Positions 17,696-32,101 of a stretch of DNA of 64,000 nt are shown here, piece by piece. The stretch comes from Promineifilum sp. GTDB taxonomy: Bacteria > Chloroflexota > Anaerolineae > Promineifilales > Promineifilaceae. The notes under the pieces are model-generated. The model worked only from the letters and a program-made list of their open reading frames with translations. It was not told the DNA's origin and ran no database searches. The translations under genes and the position numbers were made by a program. Each line of letters starts with the position of its first letter. Position 1 is the stretch's first letter. Where the stretch lies: NCBI GenBank assembly GCA_017983515.1, contig JAGOBF010000002.1, forward strand, positions 164,788 to 228,787, read 5' to 3'.

Positions 17696-17917
17696 ATGTT
17701 ACCAGTTGACATACAGGCCGAGCTTATTCGCTCCTTTCAGGATGAAAAGCGTCAACAATATGAACAGATGCGGCAGCAGATGGTCGCGGCCGGTCTCAAA
17801 CCAGGCCGATGGCGCTGGAGGGCAGGGGCGCTCCTGATTGCCGCCGGGCGAGGCCTGCAGCGCATGGCCGAGCCGGCCGTCGAGCCGGACGAGCGGCATC
17901 TGGGCTGGGAGAAGTAA
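17696..17917 (+). CDS. Small basic/amphipathic protein, first gene of the ArsR operon
   Basis: This is a 73-residue protein of unknown function. The N-terminal half is charged and probably helical (about residues 5-30, rich in Gln, Glu and Arg). A short Trp/Arg-flanked segment WRWRAGALLIAAGRG could associate with membranes, and the tail is acidic. The start at ATG 17696 is fixed by a strong AAAGGAGAT Shine-Dalgarno; an in-frame reading that begins at 17591 would cover the promoter. It is separated from the metallo-hydrolase gene by only six bases, so it belongs to the operon controlled by the double operator. Confidence 0.72.
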   Translation: MLPVDIQAELIRSFQDEKRQQYEQMRQQMVAAGLKPGRWRWRAGALLIAAGRGLQRMAEPAVEPDERHLGWEK

Positions 17918-17923
17918 ATTTAA

Positions 17924-18556
17924 ATGAACAACGCTCCGATGGAACTGCGCACCCGGCAGGTCGGCCCGTGGTCAATGAACACCTACGCGCTCGTGTGCCC
18001 GCACACCGGGCAGAGTGTGCTCATCGATCCGGGCGACGACCCCGAAACGTTGATCGACATGCTAGCCGGGACTACGCCCATCGCCATCCTGCTCACCCAT
18101 AGCCACGGCGACCATATCGGCGCGCTGGACGAGATGCGCCGGCGGTTGGGCGTGCCGCTGGCGGCTTTCGACGGGCCGCACATCAACGGACTGATCTTCG
18201 ACGAAGAGATCGGCCTGCGCGACGGGAGTCTGTTTCCGGTCGGCGAACATCGTCTGCGGGTGCAGTACACGCCGGGCCACATCGACGATCAGATTTGCTT
18301 CCTGGTTGAGGGCGATGTTACCGCCATCGTCGGCGACACACTGTTCGACGGCGGGCCGGGAAAGACCTGGTCGGCCGCGGATTTTCGCCGGACGCTGGAC
18401 ACATTGCGCCAGGTTTTGCAGTGGCCAGACGATACCATCTGCTATCCCGGCCATGGCCCACACTTCCGTCTGGGCGACCGGCGGGCACAAATCGAAGCTT
18501 TCACGGCCCGCGATCACGGCGACTTCTTCGGCGACGCGACGTGGGACATGACCTGA
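17924..18556 (+). CDS. MBL-fold metallo-hydrolase, glyoxalase II-like
   Basis: This is a 210-residue cytosolic hydrolase of the metallo-beta-lactamase fold. The zinc ligands are in order: THSHGDHIG, then His in TPGHIDD, Asp in VGDTLFDGG and His in CYPGHGP. The pattern matches GloB-like thioesterases, which cleave thioesters. ATG 17924 and ATG 17939 are both possible; GGAGAAG about ten bases before the first favours 17924. It sits between the small protein and an exporter under a regulated promoter, hinting at detoxification followed by export. That is inference. Confidence 0.85.
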   Translation: MNNAPMELRTRQVGPWSMNTYALVCPHTGQSVLIDPGDDPETLIDMLAGTTPIAILLTHSHGDHIGALDEMRRRLGVPLAAFDGPHINGLIFDEEIGLRDGSLFPVGEHRLRVQYTPGHIDDQICFLVEGDVTAIVGDTLFDGGPGKTWSAADFRRTLDTLRQVLQWPDDTICYPGHGPHFRLGDRRAQIEAFTARDHGDFFGDATWDMT

Positions 18557-18595
18557 CGATGATTCTAATTTATTTTGCCTGAAAGGAGAACGCCG

Positions 18596-19966
18596 TTGAA
18601 CGACTCCCCACGCCTCTCCGGTATGCGCGGCTTCACGATCATCTGGTTCGGCCAGTTGGTGTCCTTTTTGGGCACCGGCATGACTAACTTCGCCCTGTCG
18701 TTCTACATCTTCGAAAAGACGGGGCAGGCGACAGCCCTGACCATTGCCATCTTCTGCTTTGTGGCCCCCAGCATCATTCTCAGCCCGCTGGCCGGGGCGC
18801 TGGTCGACCGCTGGAATCGCAAGGCGCTGATCATCGTCACTGACCTGTCGGCCGGCATCGTCACGCTGGCCTGGTTGTTTATTCTGATGACGAGCGGCGA
18901 TCTGGAATTGTGGCAGATTTATCTGGGCAACATCATCACCGGCGCGTTCAATGCGTTCCAATTTCCGGCCTTCTCGGCTGCCGTGTCATTGATGATCCCC
19001 AAGGCGCAGTTCGGCCGCGCGGCGGGAATGCTCGACTTCGCCGGGGCGGCCTCCAACATCCTGGCCCCGGCCTTCGCTGGCGCATTATTGGGGCCGTTTG
19101 GCCTGGTTCCGATCTTGCTGGTGGATGTGGTGACCTTTGTCACGGCCGTTCTGGCTGTGCTGGTTGTGCCCATTCCACAGCCCGCGCCGGAGGAAATTCC
19201 GGCCGGCAGTAAGCAGCCCAGCCTGTGGCAGGATTCGATATTTGGCTTCAAATACATTCGCGAGCGTCCCAGCTTGCTGGGCTTACAGTTCGCCTTCACG
19301 GCGCTGAATTTCATCTCGGCCTTTGGAGGGATCATCGCCACGCCGATGATCCTGGCGCGGACGCTCAACAATGCCGGTTCGCTGGCGACGGTGCAGTCCA
19401 TCGCCGCTTTCGGCGGCGTAGCCGGGGGGCTGATCATGAGCACGTGGGGCGGCCCCAGGCGCAAGGTGAAGGGGGTGCTGCTGGGCATGTCGGCCGAGAG
19501 TATGCTGGGGCCGGTGGTCCTCGGTCTGGCCCGTGGCGTGCTTGGTTGGGCGGCGGGCAGCTTCATGACCCAACTGTTTATCCCCATCATCAACGGCTCT
19601 AATCAGGCCATCTGGCAAGCGAAGGTGCCTCCGGCGGTGCAAGGGCGTGTCTTTGCCACCCGTCGGATGATTGCTCAGTTCAGCTTTCCGGTGGCCATTC
19701 TGATGGCCGGGCCGCTGGCCGACCGGGTTTTCGAGCCGGCTATGAGTGCCGGTGGGTGGGCGTCGTCGCTGTTCGGGCCGCTAGTCGGCACGGGGCCGGG
19801 CGCGGGCATGAGTCTGATGATCTTATTGAGCGGCCTGATCGGCGTTGCCATCGGTCTGGTCGGCTATTCGATTCCGGCGGTGCGTAACGTCGAGACCATC
19901 TTGCCCGATTTCGACGCCGCGCCGCCGAGCGTGGTAACTGAGACTGAACCGGAATCAGTGGCATAG
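18596..19966 (+). CDS. MFS efflux transporter (MefA/EntS-like, MFS_3)
   Basis: This 12-helix major facilitator has about 456 residues. The N-terminus FTIIWFGQLVSFLGTGMTNFAL, read in pieces, and the loop 2-3 block GALVDRWNRKALII are those of the DHA3 drug exporters. I place the start at TTG 18596 because AAAGGAG lies seven bases before it. An upstream in-frame TTG (18575) would put that Shine-Dalgarno inside the gene. Neighbours are a metallo-hydrolase and an ArsR regulator, which fits an inducible resistance or export operon. The exported compound is unknown. Confidence 0.85.
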   Translation: MNDSPRLSGMRGFTIIWFGQLVSFLGTGMTNFALSFYIFEKTGQATALTIAIFCFVAPSIILSPLAGALVDRWNRKALIIVTDLSAGIVTLAWLFILMTSGDLELWQIYLGNIITGAFNAFQFPAFSAAVSLMIPKAQFGRAAGMLDFAGAASNILAPAFAGALLGPFGLVPILLVDVVTFVTAVLAVLVVPIPQPAPEEIPAGSKQPSLWQDSIFGFKYIRERPSLLGLQFAFTALNFISAFGGIIATPMILARTLNNAGSLATVQSIAAFGGVAGGLIMSTWGGPRRKVKGVLLGMSAESMLGPVVLGLARGVLGWAAGSFMTQLFIPIINGSNQAIWQAKVPPAVQGRVFATRRMIAQFSFPVAILMAGPLADRVFEPAMSAGGWASSLFGPLVGTGPGAGMSLMILLSGLIGVAIGLVGYSIPAVRNVETILPDFDAAPPSVVTETEPESVA

Positions 19967-19981
19967 GGATAGGCGTTTGAA

Positions 19982-21049
19982 ATGAGTCCTTCACTTGATC
20001 AACGCGTCGAATGGGATATCGGCACAGCTTATGACTTCTTCATCAGCTTGTGGGCTTTGCATGAGCCGAAGCATCTGGGGCTACGAGGAGCGTGGGCGGC
20101 CGGGGTTCGCTCGCGGTTGCCGGGGCCAGAGCGCGATGTGCTGCAGCGGGTGACGCCGCTGGTGTGGCCGCTGGCCTGGGTCTACACCTTGCCTGCCCCC
20201 AAAGACGCGCCCACGGCACTGGAAACTCTGCGTGCCCTGCACGGGCCGGAGCGCTTGCTGGCGCTGATGCCCAACGCGCCCGAACCCATCGTGAGCCTGT
20301 GGCGGGGCGTGGCCGAGCGCGGGGCCTGGAGCGAGGCGGAGCACAAGCAACTCGCCGATGAGATGGGAGGGGGCGATTGGAAAAGGCGATCGCCGGTCAC
20401 GGTGCGCAAGGCGGCCGAGGATTTTCTGGACTTATGGATCGATCCCGTGAGCACGGCCGATTCCATCCTGTCGGCATATGAGTGCTATTACGAGGCCTTT
20501 TTCGCCGAGGAGGAGGCGCGCATTCGTCCGGCGCTGGAGGCGGCACTGACCGAAGCTCAGTCCCAGGCTCAGACCCTCGATCGGTGGGATGAATTGTTGG
20601 AGGAGCTTTCTCAGGGCGTGCGCGTGGCCAGGGATTGGGAGAACAAGACCCTCATCCTAGCCCCGTCCTATTGGGGGACGCCGCTGGCGCTCATGGCCGA
20701 TCTGGGGCCAAAAAGTATGTTGTTCATGTTCGGCGCACGCCCGGCCGACGAATCATTGATTCCGGGTGATGTCGTGCCCGACGCGCTTTATCAGGCACTA
20801 AAGGCGCTAGCCGATCCGACTCGACTGCGCATCCTGCGCTATCTGACCGACGAACCGCTGACGCCGGCCGAACTGGCGCGGCGATTGCGGCTGCGCGCGC
20901 CGACGGTTATCCATCATTTGGACGCACTGCGGCTGGCGCGGCTGGTCATTGTGGCCCTGGACACAGAGGGCAAGCGCTACGCCGTGCGGCCGGAAGCGAT
21001 CGATACGGCGTTCAAGCTGCTGAATCAGTTTGTCGGGCGGGAAGAGTAG
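19982..21049 (+). CDS. ArsR-family transcriptional regulator with large N-terminal domain
   Basis: This is a 355-residue protein. The C-terminal ~85 residues are an ArsR winged helix: ALKALADPTRLRILRYL, then the recognition helix LTPAELARRLRLRAPTVIHHLDALRLARLV. The N-terminal ~260 residues are unlike classical ArsR proteins, which are about 100 residues long. They contain Trp-rich helices and no obvious cysteine metal site, so they probably sense an organic ligand. It is last gene of the operon, 15 bp after the exporter. It likely represses the TTAGA-TCTAA operator pair at 17616-17651; this is inferred from position only. Confidence 0.82.
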   Translation: MSPSLDQRVEWDIGTAYDFFISLWALHEPKHLGLRGAWAAGVRSRLPGPERDVLQRVTPLVWPLAWVYTLPAPKDAPTALETLRALHGPERLLALMPNAPEPIVSLWRGVAERGAWSEAEHKQLADEMGGGDWKRRSPVTVRKAAEDFLDLWIDPVSTADSILSAYECYYEAFFAEEEARIRPALEAALTEAQSQAQTLDRWDELLEELSQGVRVARDWENKTLILAPSYWGTPLALMADLGPKSMLFMFGARPADESLIPGDVVPDALYQALKALADPTRLRILRYLTDEPLTPAELARRLRLRAPTVIHHLDALRLARLVIVALDTEGKRYAVRPEAIDTAFKLLNQFVGREE

Positions 21050-21064
21050 TCCGTTGATCAGGGG

Positions 21065-21100
21065 GGAGACACGGTTTCGCGAATGCGGCCCCGTGTCTCC
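21065..21100 (+). terminator. Hairpin after the ArsR operon
   Basis: GGAGACACGG and CCGTGTCTCC form a perfect 10-bp stem 16 bases after the ArsR stop. It is followed by GATTGCTCCTTCT and not by a clean T-run, so it may be a weak or factor-assisted terminator. A second small hairpin with a one-base bulge, GCCCTTGTTT/AAACAGGGC, lies at 21181-21202. Confidence 0.45.
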
Positions 21101-21239
21101 GATTGCTCCTTCTCCCTGATACCACCTACATAACGAACGGCTAGCGTCGTTCGTCAATAGTTGCATAGTAAGGCAGGATGGCCCTTGTTTCAATAAACAG
21201 GGCGTGAATTAGCGCCATTACGTTGATACTGATGTCTTC

Positions 21240-21317
21240 GTTCCTAGCCAGGCGCTTTAGCGCCGCCGGCGGACAGGAGTCCGTGCCAAGACGCCGCTAA
21301 AGTCGCTGGCTAGGAAC
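21240..21317. repeat. 78-bp palindromic element
   Basis: The outer arms read GTTCCTAGCCAGGCGCTTTAGCG and, on the other strand, GTTCCTAGCCAGCGACTTTAGCG; the middle has a smaller dyad GGACAGGAGTCC. The long near-perfect dyad looks like a REP/MITE-type dispersed element. It covers the TAG stop and last codon of avtA and lies between convergent transcripts, so it can also act as a two-way terminator. Confidence 0.6.
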
Positions 21318-22566
21318 CATAACAGGCGCGCACTTCCTCGGCGATGATGCGGATGCCGCGCTGCACCGCTTCGTCATCCCCGGCATAACTCAGGCGCAGA
21401 CACTCATAGCGATGGCGCCATTCCCCGGACAGGCCGGGGAAGAAGTAATGGCCGGGGACGACGAGGACGCCGCGCTCCTTTAGCCGCTCATACAAGTCGG
21501 CCGAGCTGATGGGCAGGCCGTCGAACCACAGCCACAGGAAGAACGCGCCCTCCGGGTCGTGGACGTAATAGTCCAGTCCGGCCATCTCCCGATGGACGGC
21601 GGCCAAGGCGCGTTCGGCCTTGGCCTGATAGTGGGGCCGGATGACCTGGCGGCTGAGGCGGATGACGTCACCGCTCTGCATCAGGTCGAAGGTCATGAAC
21701 GCGCCGAAGTTGCCCGGCGCGAGGCTGAGGATGGCATTGGCTCCGGCGATGGCCGAGGCGATGGGTTCGGCGGCCACGACGATACCGGTGCGCGCCCCCG
21801 GCAAGCCGAGTTTGGACAGGCTGAAGGCGAAAACGATGTGATCGTCCCACACCGGCCGCACGTTCCGGTAGAGGATGCCGGGGAAGGGCAGGCCGTAGGC
21901 GTTGTCGATGATGAGCGGGATATCGGCTTGCTTCGCCAGATCGTGGAGGCAGTCGATCTCCCCGTCGGTCAGTACATTGCCGGTGGGGTTGGTGGGCCGC
22001 GAGACGCAGATAGCGCCGATGTCATCGGTGACGCGGAGAGCGTCGAAGTCGACACGGTACTTGAACAGGCGGCCGTCCAAATGCTCGATCTCCGGCCGGT
22101 AGGAGACGAAGATGTCGTCGCTGAGGCCGGCATCGTTATAGCCGATGTACTCCGGCGTCAGCGGCAACAGTATCTTCCGGCGTGTGCCGTCGTCATATTC
22201 CCCGGCAAACATGTTGAACAGGTAGAAGAAGGCGGTCTGGCTGCCGTTGGTCAGGGCGACGTTGGCCTCGGTGACCGGCCAGCCGAATTCGCGTTGCAGC
22301 AGTTGAGCCACGGCGCGGCGGAATGGCCGGTCGCCGCCCGGAGCGGCGTAGTTGCCCACCAGCCGCTCGAAGTCGTCGCCCTGGCGCAGCAGGGTCTCCA
22401 TGCGTTCGCGCAGACAGGCTTCGACCTGGGGGATATGGCTGGGATTGCCGCCGCCCAGCATGATGGTATCGGCACCCCCCTCAGCCAGGGCATGGCCCAG
22501 ATCGTCCATCAATTGCAGGATGCCGCACTCGCGGGCGAACTTGTCGCCGAACTGTGAGAATTTCAT
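21310..22566 (-). CDS. avtA: Valine-pyruvate aminotransferase
   Basis: This 418-residue PLP enzyme of fold type I exchanges amino groups between valine and pyruvate in branched-chain amino acid metabolism. The N-terminus ([19 protein letters not shown]) and [11 protein letters not shown] are diagnostic of the AvtA group. The substrate loop [10 protein letters not shown] and PLP-lysine region [14 protein letters not shown] are intact. Its ATG overlaps the stop of rocD as ATGA, so it is coupled to the ornithine aminotransferase. The last codon and stop lie inside a palindromic repeat, which may have replaced the original 3' end. Confidence 0.9.
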   Translation of the reverse strand: MKFSQFGDKFARECGILQLMDDLGHALAEGGADTIMLGGGNPSHIPQVEACLRERMETLLRQGDDFERLVGNYAAPGGDRPFRRAVAQLLQREFGWPVTEANVALTNGSQTAFFYLFNMFAGEYDDGTRRKILLPLTPEYIGYNDAGLSDDIFVSYRPEIEHLDGRLFKYRVDFDALRVTDDIGAICVSRPTNPTGNVLTDGEIDCLHDLAKQADIPLIIDNAYGLPFPGILYRNVRPVWDDHIVFAFSLSKLGLPGARTGIVVAAEPIASAIAGANAILSLAPGNFGAFMTFDLMQSGDVIRLSRQVIRPHYQAKAERALAAVHREMAGLDYYVHDPEGAFFLWLWFDGLPISSADLYERLKERGVLVVPGHYFFPGLSGEWRHRYECLRLSYAGDDEAVQRGIRIIAEEVRACYGS

Positions 22567-23762
22567 TTTTTGCCGTTGGAAAGGATCGGCCCGATGCGAT
22601 CCATTGCCCAGTCGACCTGCTCTTTGGTAATGACCAGCGGCGGGGCGAAGCGCACGACGGTGTTATGAGTGTCCTTGCAGAGGATGCCCGCGTCGCGCAA
22701 GTCGTCGCAATAGGGGCGGGCCGAGACGTCTAGCTCGACGCCGATCAGCAGTCCCTTGCCACGTACTTCCACGATGTGGTCGCTTTCGAGGCGCTCCAGG
22801 CGGCCCTTAAAGTAGGCGCCGACTTCGCGCGAATGCTCCACCAACCCCTCGTCGATCAGCACGTCCAGCGCGGCGCGGCCCACGGCCGAGGCCAGCGGGT
22901 TGCCGCCGAATGTGCTGCCGTGGTCGCCAGGACGGAAGAGACCCAGCACCGACCGGTCGGCCAATACGGCCGAAACGGGATAGAAGCCGCCGCTAAGGGC
23001 TTTGCCGAGGGTCACGACGTCTGGCCGCACGCCCTCGTGGTCGCAGGCCAGCAGCGCACCGGTGCGGCCGAGTCCGGTCTGAATCTCGTCGGCCATGAAC
23101 AGAATGTTGTTGGCGGCGCAGATGTCGGCCACACGCTTCAGGTAGCCGGCGGGGGGCACGTTGACGCCGCCCTCGCCCTGGATGGGTTCGGCGAGGAAGG
23201 CGACGGTGTTGGGGGTGATGGCCGCGGCTAGCGCGTCGGCGTCGCCGTAGGGGATCGACTTGAAGCCAGGGGTCAGCGGACCGAAGTCGGACTTGTATTG
23301 CTCTTCGCTGGAGAAGCTTATGAGGGTGATGGTGCGGCCGGCGAAGTTGCCGTCGCAGACGATGATTTCGGCCTGGTTGTGCGGTACGCCCTTGGCGCGG
23401 TAGCCCCACATGCGGGCGGCCTTGATGGCCGTCTCGACCGCCTCGGCCCCGCTGTTCATGGGCACGGCCATTTCGTAGCCGGTCAGCTCGCACAGTTGTT
23501 TGAGGAACGGCCCCATCTGGTCATTGTAGAAGGCGCGCGAGGTGAGGGTGACCTTGTGCATTTGGGCGACTGCGGCTTCGATGATGTGGGGGTGGCAGTG
23601 GCCCTGGTTGACGGCCGAATAGGCCGACAGACAGTCGAGATACTTGCGGCCGTCCACGTCGTAGACCCAGACGCCGTCGCCACGTTCGATGACCACTTCA
23701 ATGGGGTGATAGGTGTGGGCGGCGTAGGCGTCGTCCAACTTCATGTAGTCCTGGCTGTTCAT
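22563..23762 (-). CDS. rocD: Ornithine aminotransferase
   Basis: This 399-residue class III PLP aminotransferase converts ornithine and 2-oxoglutarate to glutamate semialdehyde and glutamate. Visible signatures are [31 protein letters not shown], the Asp-containing [15 protein letters not shown] and the PLP-lysine in LGKALSGGF. Length and motifs match RocD more closely than acetylornithine aminotransferase. AGGAGA precedes the ATG. The upstream 180 bases hold a promoter within an inverted repeat and a terminator-like hairpin, so expression is probably regulated. It is first in a two-gene operon with avtA. Confidence 0.9.
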   Translation of the reverse strand: MNSQDYMKLDDAYAAHTYHPIEVVIERGDGVWVYDVDGRKYLDCLSAYSAVNQGHCHPHIIEAAVAQMHKVTLTSRAFYNDQMGPFLKQLCELTGYEMAVPMNSGAEAVETAIKAARMWGYRAKGVPHNQAEIIVCDGNFAGRTITLISFSSEEQYKSDFGPLTPGFKSIPYGDADALAAAITPNTVAFLAEPIQGEGGVNVPPAGYLKRVADICAANNILFMADEIQTGLGRTGALLACDHEGVRPDVVTLGKALSGGFYPVSAVLADRSVLGLFRPGDHGSTFGGNPLASAVGRAALDVLIDEGLVEHSREVGAYFKGRLERLESDHIVEVRGKGLLIGVELDVSARPYCDDLRDAGILCKDTHNTVVRFAPPLVITKEQVDWAMDRIGPILSNGKK

Positions 23763-23837
23763 TTGTGTTCTCCTAAAGTCGGCCGTTCGGTGGGAACCGC
23801 GCCGGTGGTAATGTGGGTGTGATGCCCACTCTAGTAC

Positions 23838-23870
23838 AAAAAAAGCCCGACTCGTAAGAAATCAGGCTTT
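23838..23870 (-). terminator. Intrinsic terminator or attenuator before rocD
   Basis: On the minus strand AAAGCCTGA pairs with TCGGGCTTT (9-bp stem with one G-T pair, 11-base loop), followed by seven T. It lies 76 bases before the rocD ATG but downstream of the promoter at 23970-23941. It can therefore end uppP transcripts or attenuate rocD-avtA. Confidence 0.7.
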
Positions 23871-23931
23871 GCTCGGACCTGCCAACTTATATGCAGGAAA
23901 GGTCGTCTTGTATAAAGTGAATGCGTTTCAC

Positions 23932-23970
23932 ATTGAGTGGATTATACACTCAATAGGACGGGTCTGTCGA
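23932..23970 (-). promoter_or_regulatory. Promoter TCGACA-N18-TATAAT inside an inverted repeat
   Basis: On the minus strand the -35 TCGACA is at 23970-23965 and TATAAT at 23946-23941. ATTGAGTG (23932-23939) and CACTCAAT (23947-23954) form a perfect 8-bp dyad whose 7-base centre contains the -10. A second small palindrome, GTGAA-N5-TTCAC, lies just downstream. This looks like a repressor site over the promoter. Confidence 0.6.
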
Positions 23971-23990
23971 CCGGAAGTGCAGTCTGGTAG

Positions 23991-24010
23991 CGCCGGATTC
24001 TTATCCGGCG
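23991..24010. terminator. Hairpin 3' of uppP
   Basis: CGCCGGAT-TCTT-ATCCGGCG is a perfect 8-bp stem with a 4-base loop, 40 bases after the uppP stop. There is no T-run, so it may be a short dispersed palindrome or an RNA 3'-end stabiliser. Confidence 0.4.
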
Positions 24011-24049
24011 AAAGGGACAGGGCAGAGAATGGCGGCTGGGAAACTGGCG

Positions 24050-24859
24050 CTACGTTAGGAAGGTATAGAGCAGGTAGAGGCTGCCGAAGATGGCGCAGTA
24101 GACCGCGAAGAGATAGAGGCTGTGGTTCTTGACCCAGGCCAGCAGGAAGGTAATGCACAGGTAGCCGGTGAGGGCCGCGGCCACGAACGCCGCCACGTAG
24201 TGACCGGCGGGCATCGAACCGTGGGCCGAGAAGATGTCGATGATCGCCAGCAGCCCGGCCCCGGCAATGGCCGGCAGACCGACCAGGAAGCTGAAGCGGG
24301 CCGCCGTCGGCCGATCCAGCCCCCGCCACAAGCCGGCGGCGATGGTCGTGCCGCTGCGCGAGACGCCGGGCAGCAGGGCCAGCACCTGGATCGTGCCGAT
24401 GAGTAGCGTATCGACGGCCGTCAGCCGGTCGAGCGTCTTCGTGCCGCGCAGCAGACGCTCACCCACTACCAGGAAGGCGGCCGTCACCAGCAAGCCCACA
24501 GCGGCGATGACTGGAGATTGGAACTGGCGCTCGAAGAAGTCCTTCAGCCCCAGCCCAATGATGGCCGCCGGTATGGAGCCGAGCACCATGTACCAGCCGA
24601 TGCGTGCCTCGGTCGTCGCCATCGGTTGGCGTTTGATGAGGCCGTCGAGTACGGCGCGGCCGATGGCCCATAAGTCGCGGGCGAAGTAGGCCACAATTGC
24701 CAACAGCGTCCCGGCGTGGACAAGGCCGATCAGCACCAGGTCGGGCTGCGTCAGGTTGAATATGGCCGGAATGAGCACCAGATGGCCGTCGCTGGAGATG
24801 GGCAGGAACTCGGTCGCGCCCTGGATAATGCCAAGGATGATTGCTTCTAGTAAGGACAT
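24050..24859 (-). CDS. uppP: Undecaprenyl-diphosphatase
   Basis: This 269-residue polytopic enzyme of the BacA family dephosphorylates undecaprenyl diphosphate to recycle the lipid carrier of wall and surface polysaccharides. The two catalytic blocks are clear: GATEFLPISSDGHL near the N-terminus and LPGVSRSGTTIAAGL in the middle. The canonical first block is often SSTGHL; the Asp for Thr change is common in some lineages. It starts 12 bp after tgt in the same direction, so the two are probably one transcript. Overproduction is linked to bacitracin resistance in other bacteria. Confidence 0.92.
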   Translation of the reverse strand: MSLLEAIILGIIQGATEFLPISSDGHLVLIPAIFNLTQPDLVLIGLVHAGTLLAIVAYFARDLWAIGRAVLDGLIKRQPMATTEARIGWYMVLGSIPAAIIGLGLKDFFERQFQSPVIAAVGLLVTAAFLVVGERLLRGTKTLDRLTAVDTLLIGTIQVLALLPGVSRSGTTIAAGLWRGLDRPTAARFSFLVGLPAIAGAGLLAIIDIFSAHGSMPAGHYVAAFVAAALTGYLCITFLLAWVKNHSLYLFAVYCAIFGSLYLLYTFLT

Positions 24860-24871
24860 AGGAGTCGGTGA

Positions 24872-31251
<6,380 letters not shown>

Positions 31252-31441
31252 GAGCCACCCCCTTCTCTTGTTGCCGTCCCTCTCCCACTGAAAGGTAAAT
31301 AATAGCGAACTACAATCCGGCCGGCAAATCGATACGATGCCTTATGGAGGCCGCATCCACAGATTTTGCAGATGACACCAGATTCTCGGGGTGCGTGGAA
31401 GATTGGCGAGAATTTCCTGACCGCCCGCTGCTAATGCCACC

Positions 31442-32101
31442 TCATCCTATCCGCTCGGCCACTACGACCGTCACCCGACTCCTCAGCTGCGCGACATGGT
31501 GAACGGTGACGGCGAACCCCGTCCCCGCAAACAACTCGTTCCACAGACCGCCGCGCCCCTGCTCGGAACTGTCTGCCGTGTACTGCTGGCCCGCGAGCGC
31601 CAATAGCCCTTCCATCATTCGGGCCAGCGGGTCAGCCCCGGTCAGCTCCGCCTCCGGCACGATCACCAACCGGCCGCCGTGCCGCAACACCCGCCAGATG
31701 GCCCGGATGGTGTCCTGTTGCAGCAGATAGGGCGCGGGAAAGGCGGCCACAACGCCGTCGAACGTGCCGGCGGCAAAGGGCAGCGCCTGCCCCCGGCCGC
31801 GCACCAGCCGCACAGGTAACCCCCTCCGCCCCAACCGCTGCTGTGCCAGCCTCCCCATTTGCCCCGACAGATCGACCCCGACGGGCCACCACGCCCCTTC
31901 CGTCAGGGTCGCCAGCAGATAGCCTGGCCCGTGCCCCAGCTCCAGCACCCGCGGGCCGGGCAGAAAGGCCAAGGCCGCCTCGCCCCACGCCTGCCAGCGG
32001 CCGAGCGAAACCCCATAACTGACCGCGTCGTAGGCCCAGGCCAACTCATGGTAGAGCAGGTGAAACGCGCGTTGCCGCAGCGCCCCGCGCCACGCCGTCA
32101 C
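31442..32101 (-). CDS. Class I SAM-dependent methyltransferase
   Basis: This 219-residue protein has motif I PRVLELGHGPGYLLATL, an acidic residue after strand 2 (PVGVDLSGQM) and the motif IV region GTFDGVVAAFPAPYLL, followed by HGGRLVIVPEAELTG. It belongs to the UbiE-like group with unknown substrate. The start is a GTG (32101-32099) overlapping the amylase stop as GTGA. A much longer open frame extends upstream to 32803, but that part is only the antiparallel-frame shadow of the amylase gene. The 190-bp gap on its far side (31252-31441) shows only a weak 7-bp dyad. Confidence 0.82.
   Translation of the reverse strand: MTAWRGALRQRAFHLLYHELAWAYDAVSYGVSLGRWQAWGEAALAFLPGPRVLELGHGPGYLLATLTEGAWWPVGVDLSGQMGRLAQQRLGRRGLPVRLVRGRGQALPFAAGTFDGVVAAFPAPYLLQQDTIRAIWRVLRHGGRLVIVPEAELTGADPLARMMEGLLALAGQQYTADSSEQGRGGLWNELFAGTGFAVTVHHVAQLRSRVTVVVAERIG

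Noticed and set aside
21559..22557. Plus-strand frame of 332 codons
   Set aside because: It is antisense to avtA, whose motifs are unambiguous.
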